Source: Labedaea rhizosphaerae (GTDB taxonomy: Bacteria > Actinomycetota > Actinomycetes > Mycobacteriales > Pseudonocardiaceae). Taken from it: a stretch of DNA of 64,000 nt. The stretch's first letter is position 1; every line of letters starts with the position of its first letter. Of this stretch, positions 29,335-38,599 are shown piece by piece. A program made the translations under genes and the position numbers. The notes beneath the pieces were generated by a model. It was not told the origin of the DNA, did not search any database, and was given only the letters and a program-made list of their open reading frames with translations. The stretch spans positions 162,784 through 226,783 of the forward strand of contig NZ_SNXZ01000003.1 of NCBI RefSeq assembly GCF_004362825.1. Reading direction: 5' to 3'.

Positions 29335-29456
29335 CGCCTGCGTTCGCGCAGGCTTGACACGATTCGTGCCAGGCTGAGAAACAGGCATTCCGTGCTCGAC
29401 GCACCCGCCGATGAGGCAGGCTGTGCGCCAGCAGGCCACACATGCAGGAGGACGAG

Positions 29457-30707
29457 TTGTCGTCTAGTACCCCGCCTACCGCGCCACCAGGCAATCCCTA
29501 TGGCGGCCAGAGCGGCAACGGCTACCCCGGGCAGTCTGGGCAATTCGCCGCCGCCCCGGGTCAGCAGACCGGACAGCACCAGGTCGTGTCGCCGAACGCG
29601 GCACAGCCGGTGATCGCCAACGCCCACCAGCCGGCCCCGCTGCAGCCCGTGCTGCCGGTGGAGCCGACCACCCAGAACGCGCAGTCCGGTGGGTACCGCG
29701 CCGACGGCCTCGACGAACTGCACGCCACCGCGGCGCGGATCTCCGCGAACGTGGAACGGGTGCTGGTCGGCAAGCCCGAGGTGATCCGGATCGCGCTGGT
29801 CACCCTGCTCGCCGAGGGTCACCTGCTGGTCGAGGACGTGCCCGGGGTCGGCAAGACCTCGCTGGCCAAGGCGCTGGCCCGGTCCATCGACTGCTCGGTC
29901 TCGCGCCTGCAGTTCACCCCGGACCTGCTGCCCAGCGACGTCACCGGCGTCTCGATCTTCAACCGGCAGAACAACGAGTTCGAATTCCGGCCTGGTCCGG
30001 TATTCGCCAACATCGTGGTCGGCGACGAGATCAACCGCGCCTCCCCCAAGACGCAGTCCGCGCTGCTGGAGTGCATGGAGGAGCACCAGGTCACCGTCGA
30101 CGGCAACACCTACCTGCTGCAGTCGCCGTTCATGGTCATCGCCACCCAGAACCCGATCGAGATGGAGGGCACCTACGCCCTGCCCGAGGCGCAGCGCGAC
30201 CGGTTCACCGCGCGCGTGTCGATCGGCTACCCCGACCCGGCCGCCGAGCTCGCCATGGTCGACGGGCACGCCGGGCGTGACCCGATGAGCGAGCTGCAGC
30301 CGGTGTCGGACGGCGCGCAGGTGCAGCGGCTGGTGGCCGCGGTGCGTGGCGTGCTGATGGCCCAGGAGGTGCGGCGCTACGCGGTCGAACTGGTCACCGC
30401 GACCCGGCGGCTGCCCGAGATCCGGATCGGCGCCTCCCCGCGGTCGACGCTGCACCTGGTGCAGGCCGCGCGGGCGCAGGCGGCGCTGTCCGGCCGCGAC
30501 TTCGTGGTGCCCGACGACATCCAGGCCGTCGCCGTGCCGGTGCTCGCCCACCGGCTCGTGCTCACCGCCGAGGCGCAGGCCGCCCGGCGCCAGCCCGCCG
30601 AACTGATCCGGGCCCTGCTGCAACGCATCGCCATCCCGCACGGCGCGGGCGACCCGTCGGCGCAGTGGGTCGCGGGCAACACCGCCGCGCAACCCGGGCC
30701 ACGCTGA
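29457..30707 (+). CDS. MoxR-family AAA+ ATPase
   Basis: A 416-aa cytosolic AAA+ chaperone-like ATPase. A Gln/Pro/Gly-rich N-terminal ~75 residues precede the ATPase core: Walker [16 protein letters not shown], Walker [17 protein letters not shown], and sensor [20 protein letters not shown]. MoxR proteins mature partner proteins encoded nearby, here the DUF58 and transglutaminase genes. The start is TTG 29457: AGGAGG (29446-29451) lies 5 nt upstream, whereas an ATG at 29442 would place that site inside the gene. Confidence 0.92.
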   Translation: MSSSTPPTAPPGNPYGGQSGNGYPGQSGQFAAAPGQQTGQHQVVSPNAAQPVIANAHQPAPLQPVLPVEPTTQNAQSGGYRADGLDELHATAARISANVERVLVGKPEVIRIALVTLLAEGHLLVEDVPGVGKTSLAKALARSIDCSVSRLQFTPDLLPSDVTGVSIFNRQNNEFEFRPGPVFANIVVGDEINRASPKTQSALLECMEEHQVTVDGNTYLLQSPFMVIATQNPIEMEGTYALPEAQRDRFTARVSIGYPDPAAELAMVDGHAGRDPMSELQPVSDGAQVQRLVAAVRGVLMAQEVRRYAVELVTATRRLPEIRIGASPRSTLHLVQAARAQAALSGRDFVVPDDIQAVAVPVLAHRLVLTAEAQAARRQPAELIRALLQRIAIPHGAGDPSAQWVAGNTAAQPGPR

Positions 30708-31966
30708 TGCGCGGGGCGCTGTCCGGCCTCACCACCCGCGGTCGCTGCCTGCTGGCCGCCGGGATCGCCGCGGCGCTGTGCTCGTTCGTGTTGAACGAAC
30801 GCGACCTGCTGCGCGTAGCTGTCTTCGTGATCGCGTTGCCGGTGCTGGTCGCGTGGGTGACCTCGGCCAGCCGGGTGCGGCTGCTCGCGCAGCGGCAGAT
30901 CCTGCCGCCGCGGGTGGCGGTCGGCGCCCGCGCCGAGGTGGCCCTGACCGTGCAGAGCGCGGGCCGGCTGCCGACCGGCGGGCTGCTGCTGCAGGACGGC
31001 GTGCCCTACGCGCTGGGCGGCAAGCCGCGGTTCGTCGTGGAGCACCTGCCCCGCCACGGCGGCGTGCAGCTGCGGTATCCGCTGCAGCCCGCGCTGCGCG
31101 GCATCCACCAGGTCGGCCCGCTGCGCGTGACCGTGACCGACCCGTTCGGGCTGACCGAGTTCGACAAGGAACTCGCCGGCGTGACCCGGATGGTCGTGGT
31201 GCCGAAGGTCTACCCGCTCACCGGCGTGCCCGGCGGGTCCGGGCTGGGCTCGGGCGAGGACGGCTCGGTGCGCCTGCACAACGGCCAGGGCGAGGACGAC
31301 GCCATCGTGCGGCAGTACCGCCAGGGCGACGACCTGCGCAAGGTGCACTGGCGCTCGACCGCGCGCCACGACGAGATGATGGTGCGGGTCGAGGAACGGC
31401 CGTGGCGCGGTGGCACCACGGTCATGCTCGACCACCGGGCCAACGCGCACCGCGGCAGCGGCGTGACCGCGAGCCTGGAGTGGGCGGTGTCCTTCGCCGC
31501 GTCGGCGTGCCTGCACCTGCACCGCCACGGCCACCGCATCCGGCTGGTGACCGAGAGCGGCGCCTCGCTGACCAGCGAGGTCAGCGAGGGCATGCACAGC
31601 GAACACGTCGTGCTGGACGCGCTGGCCGCGTTGCAGAGCACGCAGCGGCGCGAGCTGAGCTGCACGTTCGACCCGGCCCACGGCCAGGAACTGGTCGCGG
31701 TCCTCGGCGTCACCACCCCGGAGGACCTCGGTGAGATGATCCGCCACCGGCCGCGCAGCGCGCGCAGCCTCGCGGTGCTGCTCGACCCGCGCGGCTGGGG
31801 CGACACCAACCCCGCCCACCACCCCGACCGGTCCGCAACGCTGCTGCGCGGCGCGGGCTGGGGCGTCATGGTCGCCCGGCCGGACACCCCGATGAACACC
31901 ATCTGGTCGGCGTTGTGCCACACCACGTCGCAGCACTCCGGCGCGATGATCGCCGGAATGCCTTAG
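30707..31966 (+). CDS. DUF58-domain membrane protein
   Basis: A 419-aa protein with two N-terminal membrane helices (about 13-30 and 34-52), a beta-rich extracellular-type region, and the DUF58 signature [20 protein letters not shown] in a von Willebrand A-like fold. DUF58 proteins are encoded with MoxR ATPases and TgpA-type transglutaminases and may act as MoxR clients; the biochemical role is unknown. Its ATG overlaps the moxR stop as TGATG. Confidence 0.88.
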   Translation: MRGALSGLTTRGRCLLAAGIAAALCSFVLNERDLLRVAVFVIALPVLVAWVTSASRVRLLAQRQILPPRVAVGARAEVALTVQSAGRLPTGGLLLQDGVPYALGGKPRFVVEHLPRHGGVQLRYPLQPALRGIHQVGPLRVTVTDPFGLTEFDKELAGVTRMVVVPKVYPLTGVPGGSGLGSGEDGSVRLHNGQGEDDAIVRQYRQGDDLRKVHWRSTARHDEMMVRVEERPWRGGTTVMLDHRANAHRGSGVTASLEWAVSFAASACLHLHRHGHRIRLVTESGASLTSEVSEGMHSEHVVLDALAALQSTQRRELSCTFDPAHGQELVAVLGVTTPEDLGEMIRHRPRSARSLAVLLDPRGWGDTNPAHHPDRSATLLRGAGWGVMVARPDTPMNTIWSALCHTTSQHSGAMIAGMP

Positions 31967-32007
31967 CGCACAACCGCTTTCGCACGACACCGCATGGAGG
32001 CGGCCCC

Positions 32008-34434
32008 GTGACGAGCACCACGAAGACCGAACCGGCCGCGGCGCAGTGGTCGACCATGACCACCCCGATGGTGGCCGCGCTGACCACGCTCTGCGCGTCG
32101 ACGGCCCTGTCCGGGATCATCGTCGGCTCCCGCTGGCTCGGTTTCTCGCTGCTCGCGGTCGTCGTCGTGAGCGGCCTCGGCCTGCTGCTGCGCGGGCTGC
32201 GCGTGCACACGCTGGTCGTCGGCATCGCGCAGATGTTCGCGGTGCTGTGCCTGCTCGTGGTGCTCTTCACCAACAGCGGCATCCTCGGGCTCTTCCCCGG
32301 GCCGTCGTCCCTGCACGACCTCGGTGGCGTGTTGCACGACTCGGCGGAGATCGTGAAGGTCGGCGTGCCGCCGGTGCCCGCCACCACGCCGATCATGTGC
32401 CTGGTGGTGATCGCGATCGGCCTGGTCGCGGTCCTGGTGGACACCCTCGCGGTCGCGGCGGCCGCCCCGGCGGCCTGCGGGCTGGTGCTGCTGTGCGTCT
32501 ACGCGGTGCCCGCCTCGCTGTCGGAGACCATGCTGCCGTGGTGGTCGTTCATGCTGGGCGCCGCGTCGTTCGCGTTGCTGCTGGCCGTGGACGGCACGCA
32601 CCGCCACCGCCTCGGCCGCAACCGGGCGGCCGGGACGGCCACGGGCACCGCGGGCGCGGCCTCACCGGCGGCGCTGACCGGCGTCGCGTTGCTGCTCGCG
32701 TTGCTCGCGGGCGCCGGGATCACGATGGTCGGCACGATCGGCCAGTTGCCGGGCAACGGTGACGGCGGCGACGGCGCGGGCACGGCGCTGGGCATCAAGC
32801 CGTTCACGTCGTTGCGCGGCATGCTCACCCACGAGGGCAACACCGAGCTCTTCCGGGTCCGCGGGCTCGGTCAGGACGACCGGTACCTGCGCGCGGTCAC
32901 GCTCACCACCTACGACCGCAACGGCGGCTGGAAGCCGCCCACGGAGATGCCGCAGGGCGTGCCCGCCGACGGCGAACTGCCACCGGCCCCGGGCGTCGAC
33001 CCGACCGACGCGACGCTGTCGGCGATCGAGGTCGAACCGATCAACTCGGTCGACTACTGGGTGCCGGTGTACGGCACGCCGCACCAGATCTCCCAGCTGC
33101 CCCAAGGCATCCGCTACGACCCGACCACGTCGATGGTGTACTCGGAGAAGGCGCAGAAGATGCCTGCGTACATCGAGGAAGCCGACATGAGCGAGCCGTC
33201 GGCGGCCGAGCTGCGCGCGGCGGGCTCGAACTACGACGGCCTCGACCCGCACTACCTGCAGCGCGCCGACGTCGACCCGCAGATCACGACGCTGGCGAAC
33301 CGGCTGACCTCGGGCAAGTCGACCGAGCTGGACAAGGTGCTCGCGATCAAGAACTACTTCGACCCGAGCAACGGTTTCGTCTACCGCACGGAGACCAGCC
33401 AGGGCTCGGACGCGACCGCGCTCGCGGACTTCGTGTTCCGCTCCAAGGCCGGCTACTGCGAGCAATACGCGTCGTCGATGGCCGTGCTGCTGCGCCAGGC
33501 GGGCATCCCGTCGCGGGTCGCGCTCGGCTACACGGCGGGCTTCCCGCAGGGCGACTACCGCTCGATCACCACGACCGACGCGCACGCGTGGGTCGAGGTC
33601 TTCTTCCCCGGCCGCGGCTGGATCACCTTCGACCCGACGCCGCTCTCGGACGGTCGCGCCTACACCCCGGCGTACGCCAACTCGACCGACACCGGCGGCC
33701 CGGACGACACCAGCACCAGCACCACCAACACCAACGACGACAAGGCACCGAAGGCCGAGGAGCCCCTTCCGGAGGACCCGACCAACGCGGCCCAGTCGAC
33801 GACCGGCTCGACCGACCAGCAGGACTCCGGCGTCAGCCTGGGCTGGACGGCGTGGGTGGCGGCGGTCCTGGTGCTGGGCGCCCTGATCGTCACCGCGTCG
33901 GCGTGGCTGATCGGCAAGCGCAAGCCTTCGTCGGCCCGGCTGCGCACCGCGCTGACCGTCGCGGCCTACGTGGTGTGGACGCTGGCGCTGGTCTTCGCGC
34001 TGGCCATCGTGTCGTGGTGGCTGTCGGCCCTGGCCGTGATCATCGTGGCGCTCGCAACCCCAAGGGCCGTACGGGATTGGCGTCGCCGAGCCCGGCTGCA
34101 CCGGGTGGCCGGCAGCGGGCGCGACGCCGCTGACGCCGCCTGGGCGGAACTGCTGGCCGAGTCCGTCGACCGCGGTTTGCCGGTGCAGCAGGCCGACACC
34201 GTCCGATCGGCGGCGCGACGGCTGGTCCGCGAGCACAACCTCGACGAGGACGGCAAGCAGGGCATGCGCACCATGGTCAACGTCCTGGAGCGCTCCTGGT
34301 ACGGCGACGGCACGCCGGACCCGGAGTTGGTCAAGGCGCTGGAGGAAGTGCGGACGAGTATGCGCAGGAACGCACCCCTGGCCTTCAAGGCCAAGATGCT
34401 GCCGCGGTCGGTCCTGCGCCGCCGAGGTATCTGA
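32008..34434 (+). CDS. TgpA-like membrane transglutaminase
   Basis: An 808-aa membrane protein: about six helices (~20-235), a large extracytoplasmic region with a transglutaminase-like domain, then two helices near 620-700 and a cytoplasmic tail (DUF4129-like). The catalytic triad is visible as Cys in KAGYCEQYASSMA (~residue 484), His in TTDAHAWVEVFF and Asp in WITFDPTP. Targets are unknown; the family acts in the envelope. GTG 32008 follows GGAGG by 7 nt, 41 bp after the DUF58 gene, completing a three-gene operon. Confidence 0.9.
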   Translation: MTSTTKTEPAAAQWSTMTTPMVAALTTLCASTALSGIIVGSRWLGFSLLAVVVVSGLGLLLRGLRVHTLVVGIAQMFAVLCLLVVLFTNSGILGLFPGPSSLHDLGGVLHDSAEIVKVGVPPVPATTPIMCLVVIAIGLVAVLVDTLAVAAAAPAACGLVLLCVYAVPASLSETMLPWWSFMLGAASFALLLAVDGTHRHRLGRNRAAGTATGTAGAASPAALTGVALLLALLAGAGITMVGTIGQLPGNGDGGDGAGTALGIKPFTSLRGMLTHEGNTELFRVRGLGQDDRYLRAVTLTTYDRNGGWKPPTEMPQGVPADGELPPAPGVDPTDATLSAIEVEPINSVDYWVPVYGTPHQISQLPQGIRYDPTTSMVYSEKAQKMPAYIEEADMSEPSAAELRAAGSNYDGLDPHYLQRADVDPQITTLANRLTSGKSTELDKVLAIKNYFDPSNGFVYRTETSQGSDATALADFVFRSKAGYCEQYASSMAVLLRQAGIPSRVALGYTAGFPQGDYRSITTTDAHAWVEVFFPGRGWITFDPTPLSDGRAYTPAYANSTDTGGPDDTSTSTTNTNDDKAPKAEEPLPEDPTNAAQSTTGSTDQQDSGVSLGWTAWVAAVLVLGALIVTASAWLIGKRKPSSARLRTALTVAAYVVWTLALVFALAIVSWWLSALAVIIVALATPRAVRDWRRRARLHRVAGSGRDAADAAWAELLAESVDRGLPVQQADTVRSAARRLVREHNLDEDGKQGMRTMVNVLERSWYGDGTPDPELVKALEEVRTSMRRNAPLAFKAKMLPRSVLRRRGI

Positions 34435-34441
34435 TCTGACC

Positions 34442-34568
34442 CAGGCGTGTCCCACACCCGCGTCGGGTGTGTCCCACACCCGGGTCAGGCGTGTCCCACA
34501 CTCAAGCGGGGTGAGTCCCATACTCGGGTCGAGTGCGTCCCACACTCGAGCGGGGTGAGTCCCCTCGA
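34442..34568. repeat. 22-bp GTGTCCC tandem repeats, locus B
   Basis: Five exact 22-bp periods start at 34442, 34464, 34486, 34508 and 34530, then a partial sixth. Each contains GTGTCCCACAC or a close variant. The second unit reads CGGGTGTGTCCCACACCCG, an 8-bp stem with a 3-nt loop, so several units can form hairpins. The array lies just after the transglutaminase stop and before a bidirectional terminator. Confidence 0.88.
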
Positions 34569-34575
34569 CAGAACA

Positions 34576-34607
34576 AAGGCCCGTAGCGCCATCGCGCTAC
34601 GGGCCTT
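34576..34607. terminator. Bidirectional terminator
   Basis: Perfect 14-bp arms AAGGCCCGTAGCGC and GCGCTACGGGCCTT around the 4-nt loop CATC. With A-rich bases on the left and T-containing sequence on the right it can stop transcription of both convergent genes, the transglutaminase operon and the DUF3040 gene. Confidence 0.9.
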
Positions 34608-34621
34608 GCTTCCAAACTCGT

Positions 34622-35032
34622 CTAGCGGTCTTCGTCGAACCTGCGGCGGAACCGGTCCTCCATACGCTGGGAGAACCCGCCCTGGCGCTTCTTGTCGCCC
34701 GGCGTACCTGAACCCGACGGGCCCTCGGCCTCGCTCTCGGCCGCGTCGCCGTGGCGCATGGACGTCCACGTGATCACGGCACCGAAGAACATGACCAGGA
34801 AACCGAGCACGCTCACCACTGGCACACTTGCCAGCTTGATGAGCGGGAACATCACACCCAGCAACAGCAGCGCCACACCGAGGACGAACAAGGCAATGCC
34901 CTGCACCCTGCGCCGTCGCGACGGCCTGCGCAGGCGCGCACCACGGACAGTGGACGCGAACTTGGGGTCCTCGGCGTAGAGAGCACGCTCGATCTGGTCG
35001 AGCAGGCGCTGCTCGTGCTCGGAGAGTGGCAT
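34622..35032 (-). CDS. DUF3040 small membrane protein
   Basis: A 136-aa actinobacterial membrane protein of unknown role. MPLSEHEQRLLDQIERALYA and the basic RRPSRRRR stretch are the DUF3040 hallmark. Two adjacent membrane helices (~48-65 and 69-88) and a charged C-terminal tail follow. ATG 35032 sits behind GGAGGAACG. Transcribed toward the terminator at 34576-34607. Confidence 0.88.
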   Translation of the reverse strand: MPLSEHEQRLLDQIERALYAEDPKFASTVRGARLRRPSRRRRVQGIALFVLGVALLLLGVMFPLIKLASVPVVSVLGFLVMFFGAVITWTSMRHGDAAESEAEGPSGSGTPGDKKRQGGFSQRMEDRFRRRFDEDR

Positions 35033-35103
35033 CGTTCCTCCTCCGGCACAGCGGTTCGGGCGCCGGGTGTTTTCGTTGCCGCCGAACCCGGCGGGCACCC
35101 CGA

Positions 35104-35139
35104 CCTCAGGGTGTCACGTCCAAGTCTACGAGCCTGAGG
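35104..35139 (-). terminator. Candidate terminator after the acyl-CoA dehydrogenase gene
   Basis: A 7-bp inverted repeat CCTCAGG (35104-35110) / CCTGAGG (35133-35139) with a 22-nt loop lies about 70 bp beyond the end of the minus-strand dehydrogenase gene and upstream of the DUF3040 start. The long loop and missing T-tract make this weak. Confidence 0.3.
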
Positions 35140-35209
35140 GCTCCGCCACTACCCGATCCATGATGAGGTCGGCCGCATCTTGACCAACCTCGCCCGCACG
35201 GGCTAGCCG

Positions 35210-37150
35210 CTAACCGGACAAATCGCCCGCACGCTGCTCCTTCTGCCGCTCCGGCTCGTGCCGCGTGGCCCCGATCGCCGCGTCCGGCACGCCCAGAGCG
35301 TCCACGAGCGTGTCGATCCGGGGCCGCAGTCGCTTGCAGAGGTCGTTCACCGCGGCGGTCACGCCCTTGGCCCGGCTGGCGCTCAGCCGGCCGTGCCCCT
35401 GGAACCACGCGAGGTCGGCCTCGACCGCCGACAGCACGTACAGGTCGCACACCTGGTCGAGCAACGCCACGAGCTCGGGATCCGGGCACCGTTCGATCGC
35501 GGCCACGAACGCCTCCAGCACCACCCGCTCGACGTGCACCCAGGCGGCCCGCAACACGTGGTCCTGGGCGTCGTTGAACACCTCGAACGGGTCGGCGCCC
35601 TCCTCCGCGGCCGGGCGCAACCGGCGCGCGAGCGTGTCCAGGACGTGCTTCTCGCGGTCCTCCAGCAGTTTCAGCTGCCAGCCGCGGTCGGCGAAGTCGG
35701 CCTCCTCCTGACCGGACACGGCGTCGACCAGCCGCTCGATCACCGAACGCGCGGCGGTCCGCTCGACGACCGCACCCATGAACTGGTCGGTGACGAACCG
35801 GGCCATGCCCAGCGTGCCCAGCTCGTGCAGGTGCTGCTGGTAGCCGGTCAGCAGGCCTTTGGCGACCAGCTGCAGCAACACGGTGTTGTCGCCCTCGAAA
35901 GTGGTGAACACGTCGGTGTCCGCCTTGAGCCGCGGCAGCCGGCTCGCCGCCATGTACCCGGCGCCCCCGCACGCCTCGCGGCAGATCTGGATCGTCTTGG
36001 TGGCGTGCCAGGTCGTCAGCGCCTTCAGCCCGGCCGCACGGGATTCCAGCTCGCGCTGGCGGCGGTCGTCGGAGCGCTCGACCGGGTTCTCGCCGACCAG
36101 TTCGTCCAGGGTCTGCACCAGCTCCTGCTGCGCGAAGTGCAACGCGTACGTGCGGGCCAGCGCGGGCAGCAGTTTGCGCTGGTGCGCCCGGTAGTCCAGC
36201 AGCACGACCTCGTCCGGCTCCTCGCCCGGGCGGGCGAACTGGCGCCGGGCCAGCGCGTAGCGGATGGCGATGGTGAGCGCGGACTTCGTCGCGCTGCCCG
36301 CGGCGCCGGCCACGCTGATCCGGCCGCGGATCAGCGTGCCGAGCATCGTGAAGAACCGCTTGCCGTCACCATCGATCGGGCTCGAGTACGTGCCGTCGGC
36401 GGCGACGTCGCCGTAGCGGTTGAGCAGGGCCTCGCGCGGCACGCGGTAGTCGTCGAACCAGAGGCTGCCGTTGTCCACGCCGTTCAGGCCGCCCTTGCGC
36501 CCGCAGTCGGCGATGCGCACGCCCGGCACGGGATTGCCGTCCGCGTCGCGGATCGGCACCAGGAACGCGTGCACACCACGGTGCTCGTCGCCGGTGATCA
36601 GCTGCGCGAACACCACGGCCATCCGGCCGTCGCGGGCGGCGTTGCCGATGTACTCCTTGCGGGCGTGCTCGTACGGGGTGCGCAGCACGAATTGCTCGGT
36701 GGCCGGGTCGTAGGTCGCCGTCGTGCGCAGGTGCTGGACGTCCGAGCCGTGTCCCAGTTCGGTCATGGCGAAGCAGCCCAGCAGCCGGTCGGACATGATG
36801 TCGGCGAGGTGCGCGTCGTGGTGGCGGTCCGTGCCGAGCGACTCGACCGCGCCGCCGAACAGCCCCCACTGCACACCGGCCTTGACCATCAGCGACAGGT
36901 CGCCGAAGCCGAGCATCTCGAACGCGGTCAGCGAGCCGCCGACGTCCCCACCGCCGCCGTACTCCTCGGGGAATCCGATCTCCGGGTAGCCCGCCTTGGC
37001 CAGCTCCTGCAGCTGGGCCAACACCACCGCGCGGTGTTGCTCGGTGGTGAGGTCCTCCTCGGGCGGCGGCAACTCGGCGAGCCGCTGCCGCGCCTCGGCC
37101 CGGATCGCGTGCCAGCGACCGTCAAGGAATTCGCAGAGCGCACCTGTCAT
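35210..37150 (-). CDS. Acyl-CoA dehydrogenase/oxidase-like flavoprotein
   Basis: A 646-aa cytosolic FAD enzyme. It is longer than ordinary acyl-CoA dehydrogenases (~380-400 aa) and closer to peroxisomal acyl-CoA oxidases. The flavin and substrate region GCFAMTELGHGSDVQHLRTTA, the helical-domain segment IQICREACGGAGYMAASRL and the base motif FTTFEGDNTVLLQLVAKGLL (Glu as catalytic base) are present, and a second C-terminal domain (~430-640) matches the oxidase layout. Whether electrons go to oxygen or ETF cannot be told. It is divergent from hisS. Confidence 0.87.
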   Translation of the reverse strand: MTGALCEFLDGRWHAIRAEARQRLAELPPPEEDLTTEQHRAVVLAQLQELAKAGYPEIGFPEEYGGGGDVGGSLTAFEMLGFGDLSLMVKAGVQWGLFGGAVESLGTDRHHDAHLADIMSDRLLGCFAMTELGHGSDVQHLRTTATYDPATEQFVLRTPYEHARKEYIGNAARDGRMAVVFAQLITGDEHRGVHAFLVPIRDADGNPVPGVRIADCGRKGGLNGVDNGSLWFDDYRVPREALLNRYGDVAADGTYSSPIDGDGKRFFTMLGTLIRGRISVAGAAGSATKSALTIAIRYALARRQFARPGEEPDEVVLLDYRAHQRKLLPALARTYALHFAQQELVQTLDELVGENPVERSDDRRQRELESRAAGLKALTTWHATKTIQICREACGGAGYMAASRLPRLKADTDVFTTFEGDNTVLLQLVAKGLLTGYQQHLHELGTLGMARFVTDQFMGAVVERTAARSVIERLVDAVSGQEEADFADRGWQLKLLEDREKHVLDTLARRLRPAAEEGADPFEVFNDAQDHVLRAAWVHVERVVLEAFVAAIERCPDPELVALLDQVCDLYVLSAVEADLAWFQGHGRLSASRAKGVTAAVNDLCKRLRPRIDTLVDALGVPDAAIGATRHEPERQKEQRAGDLSG

Positions 37151-37279
37151 GACCCGACGCTAAGACCGCGACCGGCGTACTGCCACGCGAAACCGTCCAC
37201 ATCGGACCTCCTACGGCGGCCGAGAACCCGCTCGCCTGGGCGGATAGGCTGGGTGGGACTACGCAGTGAGAGGAAGTTC

Positions 37280-38599
37280 ATGCCGGACGGAGAGCTGAGC
37301 AGGGCCGCGGCCGTGAGCGGGTTCCCGGAGTGGCTGCCGCACGAGCGGCTGGTCGAGCAGCGCTGGATCGACACGATCCGGCGCGGGTTCGAGCGCTACG
37401 GGTACGCGCCGATCGAGACCGCGGCGGTGGAGTCCCTGGACGCCTTGCTGAGCAAGGGCGAGACGTCCAAGGAGGTCTACACGCTGCATCGGCTCCAGGC
37501 GGACGAGAAGGACTCCTCCGACGCCAAGCTCGGCCTGCACTTCGACCTCACCGTGCCCTTCGCCCGCTACGCGGCGCAGCACTTCAACGACCTGGACTTC
37601 CCGTTCAAGCGCTACCAGATCCAGAAGGTCTGGCGCGGCGAACGCCCGCAGGAGGGCCGGTTCCGCGAGTTCGTGCAGTGCGACATCGACGTGATCAACC
37701 CCGAGCAGGTGCCGCTGCACTTCGACGCCGAGGTGGCGCGGGTCGCGGGCGAGCTGATCGCCGAACTCGGCGTCGGGCCGTTCACCATGCGGATCAACAA
37801 CCGCAAGGTGCTCGAGGGCTTCTACGCCGGGCTCGGCGCGGCCGACCCGCTGGCGGTCATGCGGGCCATGGACAAGATCGAGAAGATCGGTCCCGAGCAA
37901 CTCGGCCGGCTGCTGCGCGACGAACTCGGCCTCACCGCCGAGCAGGCGCAGGCGTGCCTGGATCTGGCGCAGGTGCGGGGTTCGGACGCGTCCGTCGCCG
38001 ACGTGGTGCGCAAGCTGGGCGTCACGTCGGACCTGCTCGACGAGGGCCTGGCGGAGCTGGCCTACGTGCTCGACGCGCTGTCCGACCTGCCCTTCGTGGT
38101 CGCCGACCTGTCGATCGCCCGCGGCCTGGACTACTACACGGGCACCGTGTACGAGACCACGCTGGACGAGTTCCCGGCGTTCGGCAGCATCTGCTCCGGC
38201 GGGCGCTACCAGGACCTCGCGGGCCAGTTCATCCGGCGCAGCCTGCCGGGTGTCGGCATCTCGATCGGGCTGACCCGGCTGTTCTCGAAGATGCTGGCCG
38301 AGGGCAAGCTCCCGCTCGGCGCCAAGACGCCGACCCAGGTGCTCGTCGTGGTGCCGAGCGAGGAAACGGCCGGGCTCGCCGCGGAAGTCGGCCGTGCGCT
38401 GCGGTCGCGTGGCATCAACACCGAGGTCTACCACGCACCCGACAAGATCGGGAAGCAGCTGCGCTACGCCTCGCGCAAGGGCATCGGGGCCGTGTGGTTC
38501 CCGCCGTTCCGCGAGGGCGCCGAGCACGAGGTGAAGGACATGGCCTCCGGCGAGCAGGCGGTCGCGGACCCGGCGACCTGGGCGCCGGTCAGCGAATAG
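37280..38599 (+). CDS. hisS: Histidyl-tRNA synthetase, eukaryote/archaea-like type
   Basis: A 439-aa class II synthetase. Motif 2 reads FPFKRYQIQKVWRGERPQEG; the histidine motif RGLDYYTGTVYE is intact. In place of the usual bacterial LRPEGT stretch it has LHFDLTVPFARY, as in eukaryotic HisRS, and QCDIDVI resembles eukaryotic QCDFDI. An anticodon-binding domain forms the C-terminal ~95 residues. ATG 37280 follows GAGAGGAAG. An actinobacterial -10 TAGGCT lies at 37245-37250. It may be a second HisRS beside one elsewhere in the genome, which this window cannot show. The 3' end overlaps the next gene by 11 nt. Confidence 0.92.
   Translation: MPDGELSRAAAVSGFPEWLPHERLVEQRWIDTIRRGFERYGYAPIETAAVESLDALLSKGETSKEVYTLHRLQADEKDSSDAKLGLHFDLTVPFARYAAQHFNDLDFPFKRYQIQKVWRGERPQEGRFREFVQCDIDVINPEQVPLHFDAEVARVAGELIAELGVGPFTMRINNRKVLEGFYAGLGAADPLAVMRAMDKIEKIGPEQLGRLLRDELGLTAEQAQACLDLAQVRGSDASVADVVRKLGVTSDLLDEGLAELAYVLDALSDLPFVVADLSIARGLDYYTGTVYETTLDEFPAFGSICSGGRYQDLAGQFIRRSLPGVGISIGLTRLFSKMLAEGKLPLGAKTPTQVLVVVPSEETAGLAAEVGRALRSRGINTEVYHAPDKIGKQLRYASRKGIGAVWFPPFREGAEHEVKDMASGEQAVADPATWAPVSE

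Noticed and set aside
29442-29456. ATG start for moxR
   Set aside because: The only good Shine-Dalgarno (AGGAGG) lies inside this extension, 5 nt before TTG 29457.
35258-37279. Plus-strand extension of hisS to 1113 codons
   Set aside because: It is antisense to the acyl-CoA dehydrogenase gene; hisS has a proper ribosome site at 37280 and normal length from there.
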